A DNA stretch of 53,488 nucleotides from a virus: IMG/VR virus record IMGVR_UViG_3300020470_000011, positions 1 to 53,488 of that record; one strand, 5' to 3'. Numbering within the stretch: the stretch's first letter is position 1; every line of letters starts with the position of its first letter. The position numbers and the translations under genes are program-made. Below the pieces are notes generated by a model. That model saw only the letters and a list, made by a program, of their open reading frames with translations, searched no databases and was not told where the DNA came from. Below are positions 41,179-48,137 of the stretch, one piece after another.

Positions 41179-41514
41179 GAGCTCGTTTCTCCACCCTCTG
41201 AGCTTAGATTCCATCTGGTCTAGCACCATGGTAAGGTTGAGTCCACCACTATACTCTGTGGACATCACCTCTATCCTGTCTTTAATTGCTTTTGCTGATT
41301 CATCATCTTGTAACTCATTTGCTGCAAGTTGTAACCGTGCATAGAATACCTTCTGCTTCGCTACTAACTCCAGAGTCTTCTCAATGTGATCCAACCTCTC
41401 TTTAGGAGAAAATTCTTTAAGACCAGCAGACATCTTTAGAAGCTGAGTATAGCACTCCTGTATCTCTTCTAATTCTCTCTTGACTACCTCAGATTCAAAA
41501 AACATATCCGTCAT
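41161..41514 (-). CDS. DUF1825-like protein (117 aa)
   Basis: A 117-residue helical protein resembling the DUF1825 group, whose members occur in cyanobacteria and their phages. Segments: FFESEVVKRELEEIQECYTQ, LKMSAGLKEFSPKERLDHIE, QKVFYARLQLAAN and NLTMVLDQMESKLRGW. No enzymatic motif. It sits between the gp33-like gene and gp32, so a DNA-metabolism or transcription role is conceivable. Its start overlaps the gp33-like stop by 4 bases. Confidence 0.6.
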   Translation of the reverse strand: MTDMFFESEVVKRELEEIQECYTQLLKMSAGLKEFSPKERLDHIEKTLELVAKQKVFYARLQLAANELQDDESAKAIKDRIEVMSTEYSGGLNLTMVLDQMESKLRGWRNELLTEPK

Positions 41515-41732
41515 AGTTTTAAAACTCCTCTACTTGTACGTTTAATGTAGTTTAATTGTTGTGCGTCCCATTTAATCTTATCCTTGAGTGGTTTAGAGAT
41601 GAGTTTGTTAACAGTCTCAACTTCTATCTCATACTCTTCACATACTGATGCGACACCTTCGATATAATTTATAAGACCTTGACTCTCCTTCACCCTGTCT
41701 TCAACAAGGGAAGTAAACTTACCTTGTGTCAT
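41511..41732 (-). CDS. gp33: Late transcription coactivator, gp33-like
   Basis: A 73-residue protein resembling gp33 of cyanophages: FTSLVEDRVKESQGLINYIE, EEYEIEVETVNKLISKPLKD and LNYIKRTSRGVLKL, ending in hydrophobic residues. T4 gp33 bridges RNA polymerase and the sliding clamp to activate late promoters; the small size and C-terminal hydrophobic patch fit. I place the start at the ATG at 41732, which has a perfect GAGGAG six bases upstream; an upstream ATG at 41756 would overlap the previous gene. The many TATAAATA-type boxes in the window fit this function. Confidence 0.68.
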   Translation of the reverse strand: MTQGKFTSLVEDRVKESQGLINYIEGVASVCEEYEIEVETVNKLISKPLKDKIKWDAQQLNYIKRTSRGVLKL

Positions 41733-41742
41733 AAATTTCTCC

Positions 41743-42414
41743 TCAATTTCTTTCATTATTATCCTCCCAATAAGTTTTTATCCACTCAATGAGAGTATCA
41801 ATATAGGGTATTTTATCATACTTTTGAGCAACTTGTATAGTGCCATCCTCTGCAACAGATAATGTTACAAGTTTGTCCACCTCTACACCTGTCATCTCAT
41901 AATACATGTAAGCATACGCTGCTTCCTGCACAAAGAATTTCTCTAGGTGCTCCTCTTTCTTAATGTTTTTAGTTGTCTTGAAGTCAATTATAGCAAGCTC
42001 ATTATCAAACTCAGCAATGCAATCAACACGACCAGCAATGCATAGACGCTTAGAAAAAAGAGGGGCTTCAATAGCGTGAATATTACTAATGCGATCAAGA
42101 GTCTCACGAGCAGCCCTAAAAAGGTACGTGGGAAGACCCTTGCTCTCCTCAATTTTTTCCAATTCATTTTTAAGATAATGCTCCACTAAACTATGATATT
42201 GAGACCCTCTCCATGCAGCAGCACGACGGACCTTCTCTGCTTCAGCAAACCCGACTCGTTGCTGCCACTTTAGTATACCATCTTTAGTAGCGTTGCCAAC
42301 CACTGTTGTAACACTTGGCATCCATACATCATCAAGCTTATAGAAACGACCACTGTCGAGTGTCCTGCTAGGTAACTCTTTTATGGGAGCTGCAGGACCA
42401 ACATAATTAAACAT
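41743..42414 (-). CDS. PD-(D/E)XK family nuclease
   Basis: A 223-residue predicted exonuclease of the RecB-like class. The motifs are RGSQYHSLVEHYL near the start, AGRVDCIAEFDNELAIIDFK with the catalytic Asp and D-x-K pair, and the later QEAAYAYMYYEMTG with the conserved Gln-x-x-x-Tyr. Phage enzymes of this family process DNA ends in recombination and repair. It starts at 42414, overlapping the phoH stop by one base. Specificity (exonuclease or endonuclease) is not certain. Confidence 0.82.
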   Translation of the reverse strand: MFNYVGPAAPIKELPSRTLDSGRFYKLDDVWMPSVTTVVGNATKDGILKWQQRVGFAEAEKVRRAAAWRGSQYHSLVEHYLKNELEKIEESKGLPTYLFRAARETLDRISNIHAIEAPLFSKRLCIAGRVDCIAEFDNELAIIDFKTTKNIKKEEHLEKFFVQEAAYAYMYYEMTGVEVDKLVTLSVAEDGTIQVAQKYDKIPYIDTLIEWIKTYWEDNNERN

Positions 42415-43181
42415 TAATTAAATCCTAGATTGTTTTTAGCGATAAGGTATTCTCTGATGAAACCAGACCTTACGATATCATTGATGTTAAACTCTACCAA
42501 CTCAAAGGATGGCATAGTCTGTGTAATCTTCATGAAGTCTAGCACACCAGTCCTCTCATTAGCCTTAACTAAGTCAGACTGTGAATAATCTCCAGAGAAT
42601 ATAATCCTGCTGTCTTGACCAACACGAGTGACAATACTATCTAACTCGTGGAAGTTTAAGTTAGAGAACTCATCTACTATTATAATAGCCCTGTCAAGGG
42701 TGACACCACGCAAGAAGGAAGTAGACCAGAAGTCTATTGACCCTTGCCCTCTTAGATTATCATATAACATGCGAAATGCTCCTTCATCAGGCATGTTAAA
42801 CATATATCGTACCATATTTCTGTATGGTATTTGATACAAGTCAGACTTATCCTCATGGTCACCAGGTAAGAAACCAATCTCTCTTGTAGGTACAAGAGAC
42901 CTGACCATGAATACCTTAGTGTAAGGAGTGGAAGGGTCTAAGACTGACTTCAATGCTAGGTACAGACTAATGAATGTCTTACCAGTACCTGCAGCACCAT
43001 GTAGAACAAGGTTCTTCCCCTCACCATATGCATTGAATACATTTGTCTGATTGTCTGTTAATGGTTCAATAACCCTGAGATGGTCAAGGTTTATTGGGGG
43101 TTTCTTCTTCATTGCTCTTGATACAGTCCCGTTCCCGTTGCCGTTCCCGTTTCCATTCGTTTTCTTCTTTCTTGCTGGCAT
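42414..43181 (-). CDS. phoH: PhoH-like P-loop ATPase
   Basis: A 255-residue PhoH-type ATPase. Walker A is GAAGTGKT at 62-69 and Walker B AIIIVDEF, with SGDYSQSDL after it. PhoH is common in marine phages; its role, possibly in RNA metabolism or stress, is unsettled. The N-terminus has an unusual Asn-Gly run (NGNGNGNGNG) encoded by a hexanucleotide repeat. It lies three bases after the gene at 43184-43414. Confidence 0.93.
   Translation of the reverse strand: MPARKKKTNGNGNGNGNGTVSRAMKKKPPINLDHLRVIEPLTDNQTNVFNAYGEGKNLVLHGAAGTGKTFISLYLALKSVLDPSTPYTKVFMVRSLVPTREIGFLPGDHEDKSDLYQIPYRNMVRYMFNMPDEGAFRMLYDNLRGQGSIDFWSTSFLRGVTLDRAIIIVDEFSNLNFHELDSIVTRVGQDSRIIFSGDYSQSDLVKANERTGVLDFMKITQTMPSFELVEFNINDIVRSGFIREYLIAKNNLGFN
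43128..43157 (-). repeat. Hexanucleotide tandem repeat in phoH
   Basis: About five copies of a six-base unit (CCCGTT on the plus strand, AACGGG on the minus strand) with small variations. They encode the Asn-Gly run near the N-terminus of PhoH. The unit is a multiple of three, so changes in copy number would alter length but not frame. Confidence 0.75.
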
Positions 43182-43183
43182 AA

Positions 43184-43414
43184 TTAAGTAAACCTCGAAA
43201 GGTTAGCACGTGGGTGTTGTTCTTGGACTTTACTCATTACTTCTTTGAATCCATCCGATTGCTTGGGATCTCCATATGTTACTCCACCAGTCCCTGCGGA
43301 CCAGTCTTTATCCCAGTCGGGATTATCCCTTCTCCATTCGTCATAAGCTTTCATGGACATAGAGAGTTCTTTTTTCTCTCCAGTAGATTTATTTATAACA
43401 GGGTATGTTGGCAT
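43184..43414 (-). CDS. Hypothetical protein (76 aa)
   Basis: A 76-residue protein, MPTYPVINKSTGEKKELSMS, with an aromatic-rich middle (YDEWRRDNPDWDKDWSAG). Its N-terminus resembles short zinc-regulator-type phage proteins (MPTYP) but has no cysteines. I use the ATG at 43414, which overlaps the thyX stop (TAATG) and has AAGGA eight bases upstream; an ATG at 43432 is also in frame. A TATAAATA box falls inside it at 43390-43397 and may serve phoH. Function unknown. Confidence 0.6.
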   Translation of the reverse strand: MPTYPVINKSTGEKKELSMSMKAYDEWRRDNPDWDKDWSAGTGGVTYGDPKQSDGFKEVMSKVQEQHPRANLSRFT

Positions 43415-44121
43415 TAGTCTATCCTTAAACATGGTTGTGTGTCACCCCAGTCATTATCATAACGACAATCACAGTCATCAACATCAGGACACCATCCTAG
43501 TGCCTTAGATATAGTGGGGAAGTTACAGATGAAGTGGTCACGACATAGGTTTGCTATGTCCATGTGCTCCTTCTGTGTGCCATGACCTGTGCGTAGTTGG
43601 ATGTAATGCATCCATGACCTTGCACTACCAGTCATGTATATCCTAGTGGGTGTTGCTAGAGGGAGAACAAACCTCGCACACTCCTTCGCAATGCCCTTAG
43701 ATAATAGTTCACTGTATAAGTCCATCCCTTCTTGGAAGTATTGCGAAATTCGGCCTTGTAAGAACGCCTTCTCGGTTTCGTCGATGTCATCTATACTATT
43801 CTGTCTATTCTTGGTGTCCTGTCTCCTTAGGTCTGGCACCTCTGGTTTCTCAAGAAGATTAGCGTCAGCATATCTCTGACTGAACTCTTGGAATGTGAAG
43901 CTACGATGCCTCAGTATTTGAGCTGCAATACCACGAGTGGTATTAATCTCTAAGGTCATGTGTGCTTGCTCGAAGATAGACCAGTGTCCATGCTCTATAC
44001 AATACTTTAAAAGACCAGCAACCTTAGGGTTGTCTTGGTTGTTTGGATTGGATACTCTTGCGACATATCCTATAGTTTTTTCTGCGTCTGGTGTGACGCT
44101 TACTAAACATACTTTAGTCAT
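43414..44121 (-). CDS. thyX: Flavin-dependent thymidylate synthase ThyX
   Basis: A 235-residue ThyX. The signature RHRSFTFQEFSQRY (71-84) matches the RHRxxSxxxxSxRY motif, and GSARSWMHYIQLR carries the second substrate-binding block. ThyX makes dTMP from dUMP using FAD and methylene-tetrahydrofolate, supplying thymidine for phage DNA. It overlaps the small membrane protein gene upstream by 8 bases and shares TAATG with the next gene. The C-terminal Cys-rich end (CPDVDDCDC) is a curious extension. Confidence 0.97.
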   Translation of the reverse strand: MTKVCLVSVTPDAEKTIGYVARVSNPNNQDNPKVAGLLKYCIEHGHWSIFEQAHMTLEINTTRGIAAQILRHRSFTFQEFSQRYADANLLEKPEVPDLRRQDTKNRQNSIDDIDETEKAFLQGRISQYFQEGMDLYSELLSKGIAKECARFVLPLATPTRIYMTGSARSWMHYIQLRTGHGTQKEHMDIANLCRDHFICNFPTISKALGWCPDVDDCDCRYDNDWGDTQPCLRID

Positions 44122-44281
44122 ACCAATGTCTGATTACTCCGCTAACGATAAAACAATTAGTAATGAGATAAGAAAGGAATATAATAGTCCGTACGATAAC
44201 AACGTGGTTGTCGTAGCGTTTAGTTCTTTCGTCAGAGAAACTACCCAACGCATACTTCCATATCCTCCACCATCTAGTCAT
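44114..44281 (-). CDS. Small membrane protein (55 aa) between thyX and pyrE block
   Basis: A 55-residue protein, MTRWWRIWKYALGSFSDERT, then KRYDNHVVIVRTIIFLSYLI, then TNCFIVSGVIRHWYD. The N-terminus is Trp-rich and basic and the second half is hydrophobic. It overlaps the genes on both sides by eight bases, which supports it as a real coding frame; a plus-strand frame covering the same DNA is rejected. This is a type I recall as common in marine T4-like phages, but function is unknown. Likely in the inner membrane. Confidence 0.7.
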   Translation of the reverse strand: MTRWWRIWKYALGSFSDERTKRYDNHVVIVRTIIFLSYLITNCFIVSGVIRHWYD

Positions 44282-44519
44282 TCTTCTTCAAAAGAATACG
44301 AGAGACTACATAGAGTCCCATTGCTGACCAGTAACCTAAGACAGGTAGTCCAAAGATGCCTGGTATACATAGATTCCATACTAACATAAGAACCAAGGGA
44401 GATACAAATAGATTAGCGATTGCTGTTGTTGCTTGCTTACCCATCTCTATATTCTTTTCATCCTCTGTCATTTCCTCGACAGGTTTAGATGCCTTACGAG
44501 GGTCAAAATATACTGTCAT
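44274..44519 (-). CDS. Small membrane protein (81 aa)
   Basis: An 81-residue protein with a polar N-terminus (MTVYFDPRKASKPVEEM) and two hydrophobic segments in the second half (NLFVSPLVLMLVWNLC and LGYWSAMGLYVVSRIL) ending KKND. Probably two transmembrane helices. It overlaps pyrE upstream by 4 bases. Function unknown. Confidence 0.65.
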   Translation of the reverse strand: MTVYFDPRKASKPVEEMTEDEKNIEMGKQATTAIANLFVSPLVLMLVWNLCIPGIFGLPVLGYWSAMGLYVVSRILLKKND

Positions 44520-45061
44520 TCTATAATGTCCTCCAACTTGAATAGTGATAGAAATTCTATCTTATTATGATCCCATATCTCATGGTCATCCATACGATCT
44601 ACAATAGCAACTACCCTATTAACTGTGTAACCTGCACCACGTAGGACATTAACTGCCTTCATAGCACTACCTCCAGTGGTAGTTACATCCTCTAGGACAG
44701 TTACAACTGACCCTTTAGGTGGTTTGTTACCTTCAATGACTTCCTTTGTACCATATCCTTTAGGATTCTTCCTAACAATTAGAGCATCGATGTTACCACC
44801 CTTATAGAATGCTCTCTGTGCTACTCCAACAACCAATGGGTCTCCACCTAGAGTAAGACCACCAACTGCTACTGACTTAGGGTCTAGCATCTTTACCATC
44901 AAGGATGATAGGAGTGCATTACCTTCACATGATAGAGTAACAGGTTTGCAATTAATATAATGCTCTGACTCTTTACCTGAAGACAATACATACTGACCCT
45001 TCTTATACGCTTTCTCCTTTAATAGATTGAGTAGAGTCTCCTTATGAATAGTATCTGTCAT
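44516..45061 (-). CDS. pyrE: Orotate phosphoribosyltransferase
   Basis: A 181-residue enzyme with the PRPP-binding motif SVVTVLEDVTTTGGSAMKAV near residues 118-135 and the substrate region VLSSGKESEHYINCKP (25-40). PyrE converts orotate to OMP in pyrimidine synthesis, supplying nucleotides for phage DNA. It overlaps the gene upstream by 4 bases and the membrane protein downstream by 4. Length is typical of bacterial PyrE. Confidence 0.95.
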   Translation of the reverse strand: MTDTIHKETLLNLLKEKAYKKGQYVLSSGKESEHYINCKPVTLSCEGNALLSSLMVKMLDPKSVAVGGLTLGGDPLVVGVAQRAFYKGGNIDALIVRKNPKGYGTKEVIEGNKPPKGSVVTVLEDVTTTGGSAMKAVNVLRGAGYTVNRVVAIVDRMDDHEIWDHNKIEFLSLFKLEDIIE

Positions 45062-45366
45062 TTCTTCTTCCTCTTAGGTGGTGTCATTAAAGGATTGTTA
45101 TACTGACCTGGTGCTCTAGTGCCCTTAGTATAATTCATTTTCTGCATAACATTACCAAGCATATCATAGTATGTGTCATGGATGTCAACAGCGTTGCCCA
45201 TTACTAGGTCAAACCATGTCTCATTATCCTTCTTCAACTCTAGCAAATATGCATTGGTTGGCAACGCTCTATCTTCACCAGCATCAGGAGTGATACCAGT
45301 TGCAATTATAGAACACCCCAATCCTCTGCTGTTAATGTCAGCAACTTGGTCATCGGTTAATTTCAT
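45058..45366 (-). CDS. Hypothetical protein (102 aa)
   Basis: A 102-residue protein starting MKLTDDQVADINSRGLGCSI, with DNETWFDLVMGNAVDIHDTY and a basic C-terminus (PPKRKKK). No known motif. It overlaps both neighbours by 4 bases. A DNA- or RNA-binding role is possible because of the basic tail, but nothing else supports it. Confidence 0.6.
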   Translation of the reverse strand: MKLTDDQVADINSRGLGCSIIATGITPDAGEDRALPTNAYLLELKKDNETWFDLVMGNAVDIHDTYYDMLGNVMQKMNYTKGTRAPGQYNNPLMTPPKRKKK

Positions 45367-45803
45367 CTACCTCTGCCACCCCATTCAATAGATGGGAATG
45401 CTTCTTGAACTGCTGCCTTAGTGATTCTATATCTCTTATGCAATGTCTTATTGATTGCCTTAACAACTACCTCTGCCTCACTCTCATGAAGACCTTCAAG
45501 TAATTGAATAAACATACTCTCTATCTTCATAGGTTTGAGTGTATCATCACCACCCTTGAAGAAGCGATAGAGTTTCTTTGCCTCCTTCTCTAGGAGTGTG
45601 TGCTCAGTACCTTTTGGTGCCTCATTCTTACGATAAGGTACGTCCTCACCAAGTGGGACAGCAGGTGTCAAACTCTCATCAAAATTCATAATAAACACAG
45701 ACCTTAGAGCAGGAGTGTTATTATCCTGAAGGATCTTCACCTTCTGTGCTTTCGTCTTGGCATTGTGAGCCTTCTGAAGCACTTCAGATATCATTAGTTT
45801 CAT
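45363..45803 (-). CDS. DUF6433-like phage protein (146 aa)
   Basis: A 146-residue protein resembling the DUF6433 family that is frequent in T4-like cyanophages: ISEVLQKAHNAKTKAQKVKI, NTPALRSVFIMNFD, EKEAKKLYRFFKGGDDTL and FIQLLEGLHESEAEVVV. It is helical, without an enzymatic motif; function unknown. It overlaps the next gene by 4 bases. Confidence 0.6.
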   Translation of the reverse strand: MKLMISEVLQKAHNAKTKAQKVKILQDNNTPALRSVFIMNFDESLTPAVPLGEDVPYRKNEAPKGTEHTLLEKEAKKLYRFFKGGDDTLKPMKIESMFIQLLEGLHESEAEVVVKAINKTLHKRYRITKAAVQEAFPSIEWGGRGR

Positions 45804-45806
45804 AGC

Positions 45807-46046
45807 TTACTCGTCTTCATCGTATATTGTATCATCTTCGTCAGTAATACGCAAGTAAAGAAGCTCAGTAGGGTCTACTGGTCCATCTTCTGTTTGCATT
45901 TCAGGGTGCATAACGACAGCAGCATACTCTGCTCTCTCCTTCCACTGGTCGAAGACATCTTTTATGTTCCATGATACCACAAAACCTAAAAGAAAACTAC
46001 CTATAGTTAGGAAGAATGCGATGTATAAAAAAGAAACATCTGCCAT
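45807..46046 (-). CDS. Small membrane protein (79 aa)
   Basis: A 79-residue protein with a hydrophobic N-terminus (MADVSFLYIAFFLTIGSFLL, GFVVSW) and an acidic tail (RITDEDDTIYDEDE). I use the ATG at 46046, which has AGGAGG eight bases upstream; an in-frame ATG at 46055 is less likely. One transmembrane helix, tail probably in the cytoplasm. Function unknown. Confidence 0.65.
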   Translation of the reverse strand: MADVSFLYIAFFLTIGSFLLGFVVSWNIKDVFDQWKERAEYAAVVMHPEMQTEDGPVDPTELLYLRITDEDDTIYDEDE

Positions 46047-46069
46047 GGGTAACACCTCCTAACTTTTTT

Positions 46070-46423
46070 TTATTTAGTAGTTTTCTTTGGTCTGCCTGGT
46101 CTACGGTTATCATAATATTCCTGGGCATCATCTATTAGTGATTGGAAATACTTCCTAATCTTTCTCGCTTGTGGTTTGGGGACATTATTATATGCCTCAG
46201 ACATATACTTATCCCTTGCAATGTATTGACTCAACTCACTCACTACTTGATTTAACTCACCCATAGAGGATGAATTAATTAATTCACCTGTCTGTTTGCG
46301 TGTCCACTTAGCAGACGTGAGATAAGTTTTCATATTAAATAGGAATCTCCCATTGAGCATCGCTTCGTCGATTGCTCTGTCAATGATTGTATAGAGTTCC
46401 TCGGAGTTGGCATCCATGTACAT
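46070..46423 (-). CDS. Hypothetical protein (117 aa), basic C-terminus
   Basis: A 117-residue helical protein (YTIIDRAIDEAMLNGRFLFN, LNQVVSELSQYIARDKYMSE) with a basic Pro-rich end (NRRPGRPKKTTK). GRPKK resembles an AT-hook, so DNA contact is possible. Overlaps the glutaredoxin gene upstream by one base. Function unknown. Confidence 0.6.
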   Translation of the reverse strand: MYMDANSEELYTIIDRAIDEAMLNGRFLFNMKTYLTSAKWTRKQTGELINSSSMGELNQVVSELSQYIARDKYMSEAYNNVPKPQARKIRKYFQSLIDDAQEYYDNRRPGRPKKTTK

Positions 46424-46680
46424 CAGACGTAAGAATTTTCTCGCAGGTATTTAACAGTTTCAGTGCAACCACCCATCTTATGTCCTGAGATGATTACTTG
46501 AGGGAATGTGGCTGATTGACCAAACTCCTGCTTAAACTGCTCTCTAGTAAAGTTAACATTTAATTTGTATTCTGCATAGCCCCAACCCTTCTGATTGTAA
46601 ACTTCCTTAATCTTTGTGCAGTAAGGGCATCCTTCACGGGTATAAATGGCAGTGTTGCCAGGTCTTTTTGTTTCGGCCAT
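46423..46680 (-). CDS. Glutaredoxin
   Basis: An 85-residue glutaredoxin with the active site CPYC at residues 18-21 (YTREGCPYCTKIK) and the later cis-proline TFPQVIISG and GGCTETVKYL, all in the expected order. It reduces disulfides, probably supporting ribonucleotide reductase. It follows the terminator at 46695-46726, so it starts a new transcription unit or is read from further upstream. Confidence 0.95.
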   Translation of the reverse strand: MAETKRPGNTAIYTREGCPYCTKIKEVYNQKGWGYAEYKLNVNFTREQFKQEFGQSATFPQVIISGHKMGGCTETVKYLRENSYV

Positions 46681-46694
46681 ATTAATAATAGTAG

Positions 46695-46726
46695 GAAAGA
46701 AAAAAGGGTCTCATTAGAGACCCTTT
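46695..46726 (-). terminator. Rho-independent terminator after the porin-like gene
   Basis: A 10-base-pair stem (AAAGGGTCTC / GAGACCCTTT) with a four-base loop at 46703-46726, followed on the minus strand by TTTTCTTTCC. It ends the porin-like gene (46751-47140). Confidence 0.82.
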
Positions 46727-46750
46727 ATTTAGTTATATATTAACCTGCTC

Positions 46751-47140
46751 TTAGAATGTGAATTTCACACCTGCTTTAGCACCCCAGTTAACTAGAGAGT
46801 CACCATTGGAATCTTCATCAGTGATTCCAGACAACTCACCGTAAAGTGAAGTAGCATCAGCAATAGCGTAAGAAAGACCAGCCTTACCAGAGAAGTCAAG
46901 GTCTGTGTCATCAGTTGACTCAGCGTGACTTACAGCAGGACCACCTTGCACGTAGTATGCAAGCTTACCTGTGTCATTTACTCCCTCATATCCAAGATGG
47001 ATATCTGTAGTAGCAGAAGAATACTCTCCGTCAGGGTAAGAAAGGTTGCTCTCAACATTCACATATGGACCAGCAAAAGCTGCACCAGCGAGAAGGAATG
47101 GAGATGCTGCCAAAGCAGCGATTGTTGATTTGATTGACAT
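46751..47140 (-). CDS. Porin-like small outer membrane protein (129 aa)
   Basis: A 129-residue protein with a signal peptide (MSIKSTIAALAASPFLLAGA, cleavage after AFA) and a beta-rich mature part with Gly and alternating hydrophobics (LAYYVQGGPAVSHAE, GKAGLSYAIADATSLYGEL), ending GVKFTF with a C-terminal Phe, as in outer membrane beta barrels. It is short for an eight-stranded barrel. It stands alone with its own promoter, a 143-base structured leader and a terminator. It may modify the host envelope or block superinfection; both are inference. Confidence 0.72.
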   Translation of the reverse strand: MSIKSTIAALAASPFLLAGAAFAGPYVNVESNLSYPDGEYSSATTDIHLGYEGVNDTGKLAYYVQGGPAVSHAESTDDTDLDFSGKAGLSYAIADATSLYGELSGITDEDSNGDSLVNWGAKAGVKFTF

Positions 47141-47283
47141 GTTTTTGTTTAAGTGTCTCGCAATACAAGACTGCGGATGTTACAATCCCTCGACATGGGA
47201 TTGTTTCTTTCGTTACGAGACCTAGCTCAAATTTGCGGAATTCGGAATGTTACGATAGATGAAGCGTCCTTCATCTGAAGAAG
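47141..47283 (-). promoter_or_regulatory. Structured 5' leader of the porin-like gene
   Basis: The 143-base leader can fold: an outer stem pairs GTCTCG (47155-47160) with CGAGAC (47216-47221), and inside it a perfect 7-base-pair hairpin pairs CAATCCC (47183-47189) with GGGATTG (47197-47203). Shorter inverted repeats (CTTC/GAAG) follow the promoter near 47265-47283. A leader this long is exceptional in a genome where genes overlap, so it may regulate translation or RNA stability. It could also be a small RNA on its own. Confidence 0.5.
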
Positions 47284-47318
47284 TATTTATAATACTTTAT
47301 TTTGCGGTTAACCGTCAA
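47284..47318 (-). promoter_or_regulatory. Overlapping sigma70-like and late promoter
   Basis: TTGACG (47313-47318), an 18-base spacer and TATTAT (47289-47294) form a sigma70-like promoter, and an exact TATAAATA (47284-47291) overlaps its -10. The porin-like gene may thus be transcribed by both early and late polymerase. Confidence 0.6.
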
Positions 47319-47338
47319 GGGGGGTTGTGCCAGTTCTA

Positions 47339-47941
47339 TTACTGGTACGTGTAAGAAGAGTCACCCACATCCACGTGACCTTTAGGCATGACATTAAATG
47401 CCAGTGAAAATCTATCAATATTTGAATAGTTTTTCAATACCTTATGCCTTACATCACTTGGGAATAAAATAATGGTACCTCTTTCAGGTGATACCCTGTA
47501 ATCAGTAGCATTAAATTCATTCATGTTAGCAGGTGTCACATAAACACCTGAAGGTGGATCTACAAACTGTAGTTGGGATGAATCATCATCATACACATCA
47601 TAGTATACCACACCAGAGAACCAACTGTTGGTATGAGCATGCTCATTCGCAAATCCTCCAGGAAATGTTACTGTAAACCACGAAGTTGTTATCTGCACAT
47701 CACAATGATACCCTAGGTAACAGACACACTCTCTTACTCTACGAGTAAGGTAGTCCAGCACTGCAGGTTTATTGTGTAGCACATGCTTATTAGTTGTTAC
47801 CCCACCATCCTGTCCTGAATCCTCATTATCAAGACCAAATTCATATTCATTACACATCTCAGTGAGGATATCACAGACATCCTCATTGATTTTAGATGAT
47901 GCTAGGGGTTTAGGGAAAAGATAATCAAGATTCCACGTCAT
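47339..47941 (-). CDS. 2OG-Fe(II) oxygenase, TIGR02466-like
   Basis: A 200-residue oxygenase of the same group as several others here: WFTVTFPGGFANEHAHTNSW with the proximal histidines, FSGVVYYDVYDDD, and FPSDVRHKVLKNYS with the distal histidine, then IDRFSLAFNVMP with the 2OG arginine. It is alone among virion and hypothetical genes, overlapping the gene upstream by 17 bases. Substrate unknown. Confidence 0.82.
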   Translation of the reverse strand: MTWNLDYLFPKPLASSKINEDVCDILTEMCNEYEFGLDNEDSGQDGGVTTNKHVLHNKPAVLDYLTRRVRECVCYLGYHCDVQITTSWFTVTFPGGFANEHAHTNSWFSGVVYYDVYDDDSSQLQFVDPPSGVYVTPANMNEFNATDYRVSPERGTIILFPSDVRHKVLKNYSNIDRFSLAFNVMPKGHVDVGDSSYTYQ

Positions 47942-48137
47942 TTAAGGGTACCATCCTAATGAATTGCTCATTCAAATTATAGAACAATTTATAGTTACGA
48001 GTGTTAACCCAGTAACCTTTTATTTCACTACCATCACAGTGGTATCCATACCCTGTAACTGGTTCTTCTACTCCATCTATCCTAAAAGTCTTGTGACTAC
48101 CAATGTAAGACCCATACTTCTCCTCCAGATTAATCAT
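47925..48137 (-). CDS. Hypothetical protein (70 aa)
   Basis: A 70-residue protein, MINLEEKYGSYIGSHKTFRI, with GYGYHCDGSEIKGYWV. The ATG at 48137 overlaps the preceding stop by 8 bases and is preferred to an ATG at 48176, which would add a basic stretch and overlap more. Aromatic-rich; no motif recognised. Function unknown. Confidence 0.55.
   Translation of the reverse strand: MINLEEKYGSYIGSHKTFRIDGVEEPVTGYGYHCDGSEIKGYWVNTRNYKLFYNLNEQFIRMVPLNDVES

Noticed and set aside
43390-43397. Exact TATAAATA (minus strand) inside the 76-residue gene
   Set aside because: It falls in the Val-Ile-Asn-Lys codons, close to the N-terminus of that gene; it could serve phoH, but with no flanking support I leave it as chance or unproven.
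43937-44389. Plus-strand open frame of 150 codons across thyX and the small genes beside it
   Set aside because: It runs antisense to thyX and to the 55-residue membrane protein, whose frames carry the ThyX motif and operon overlaps. The plus-strand translation has no recognisable feature.
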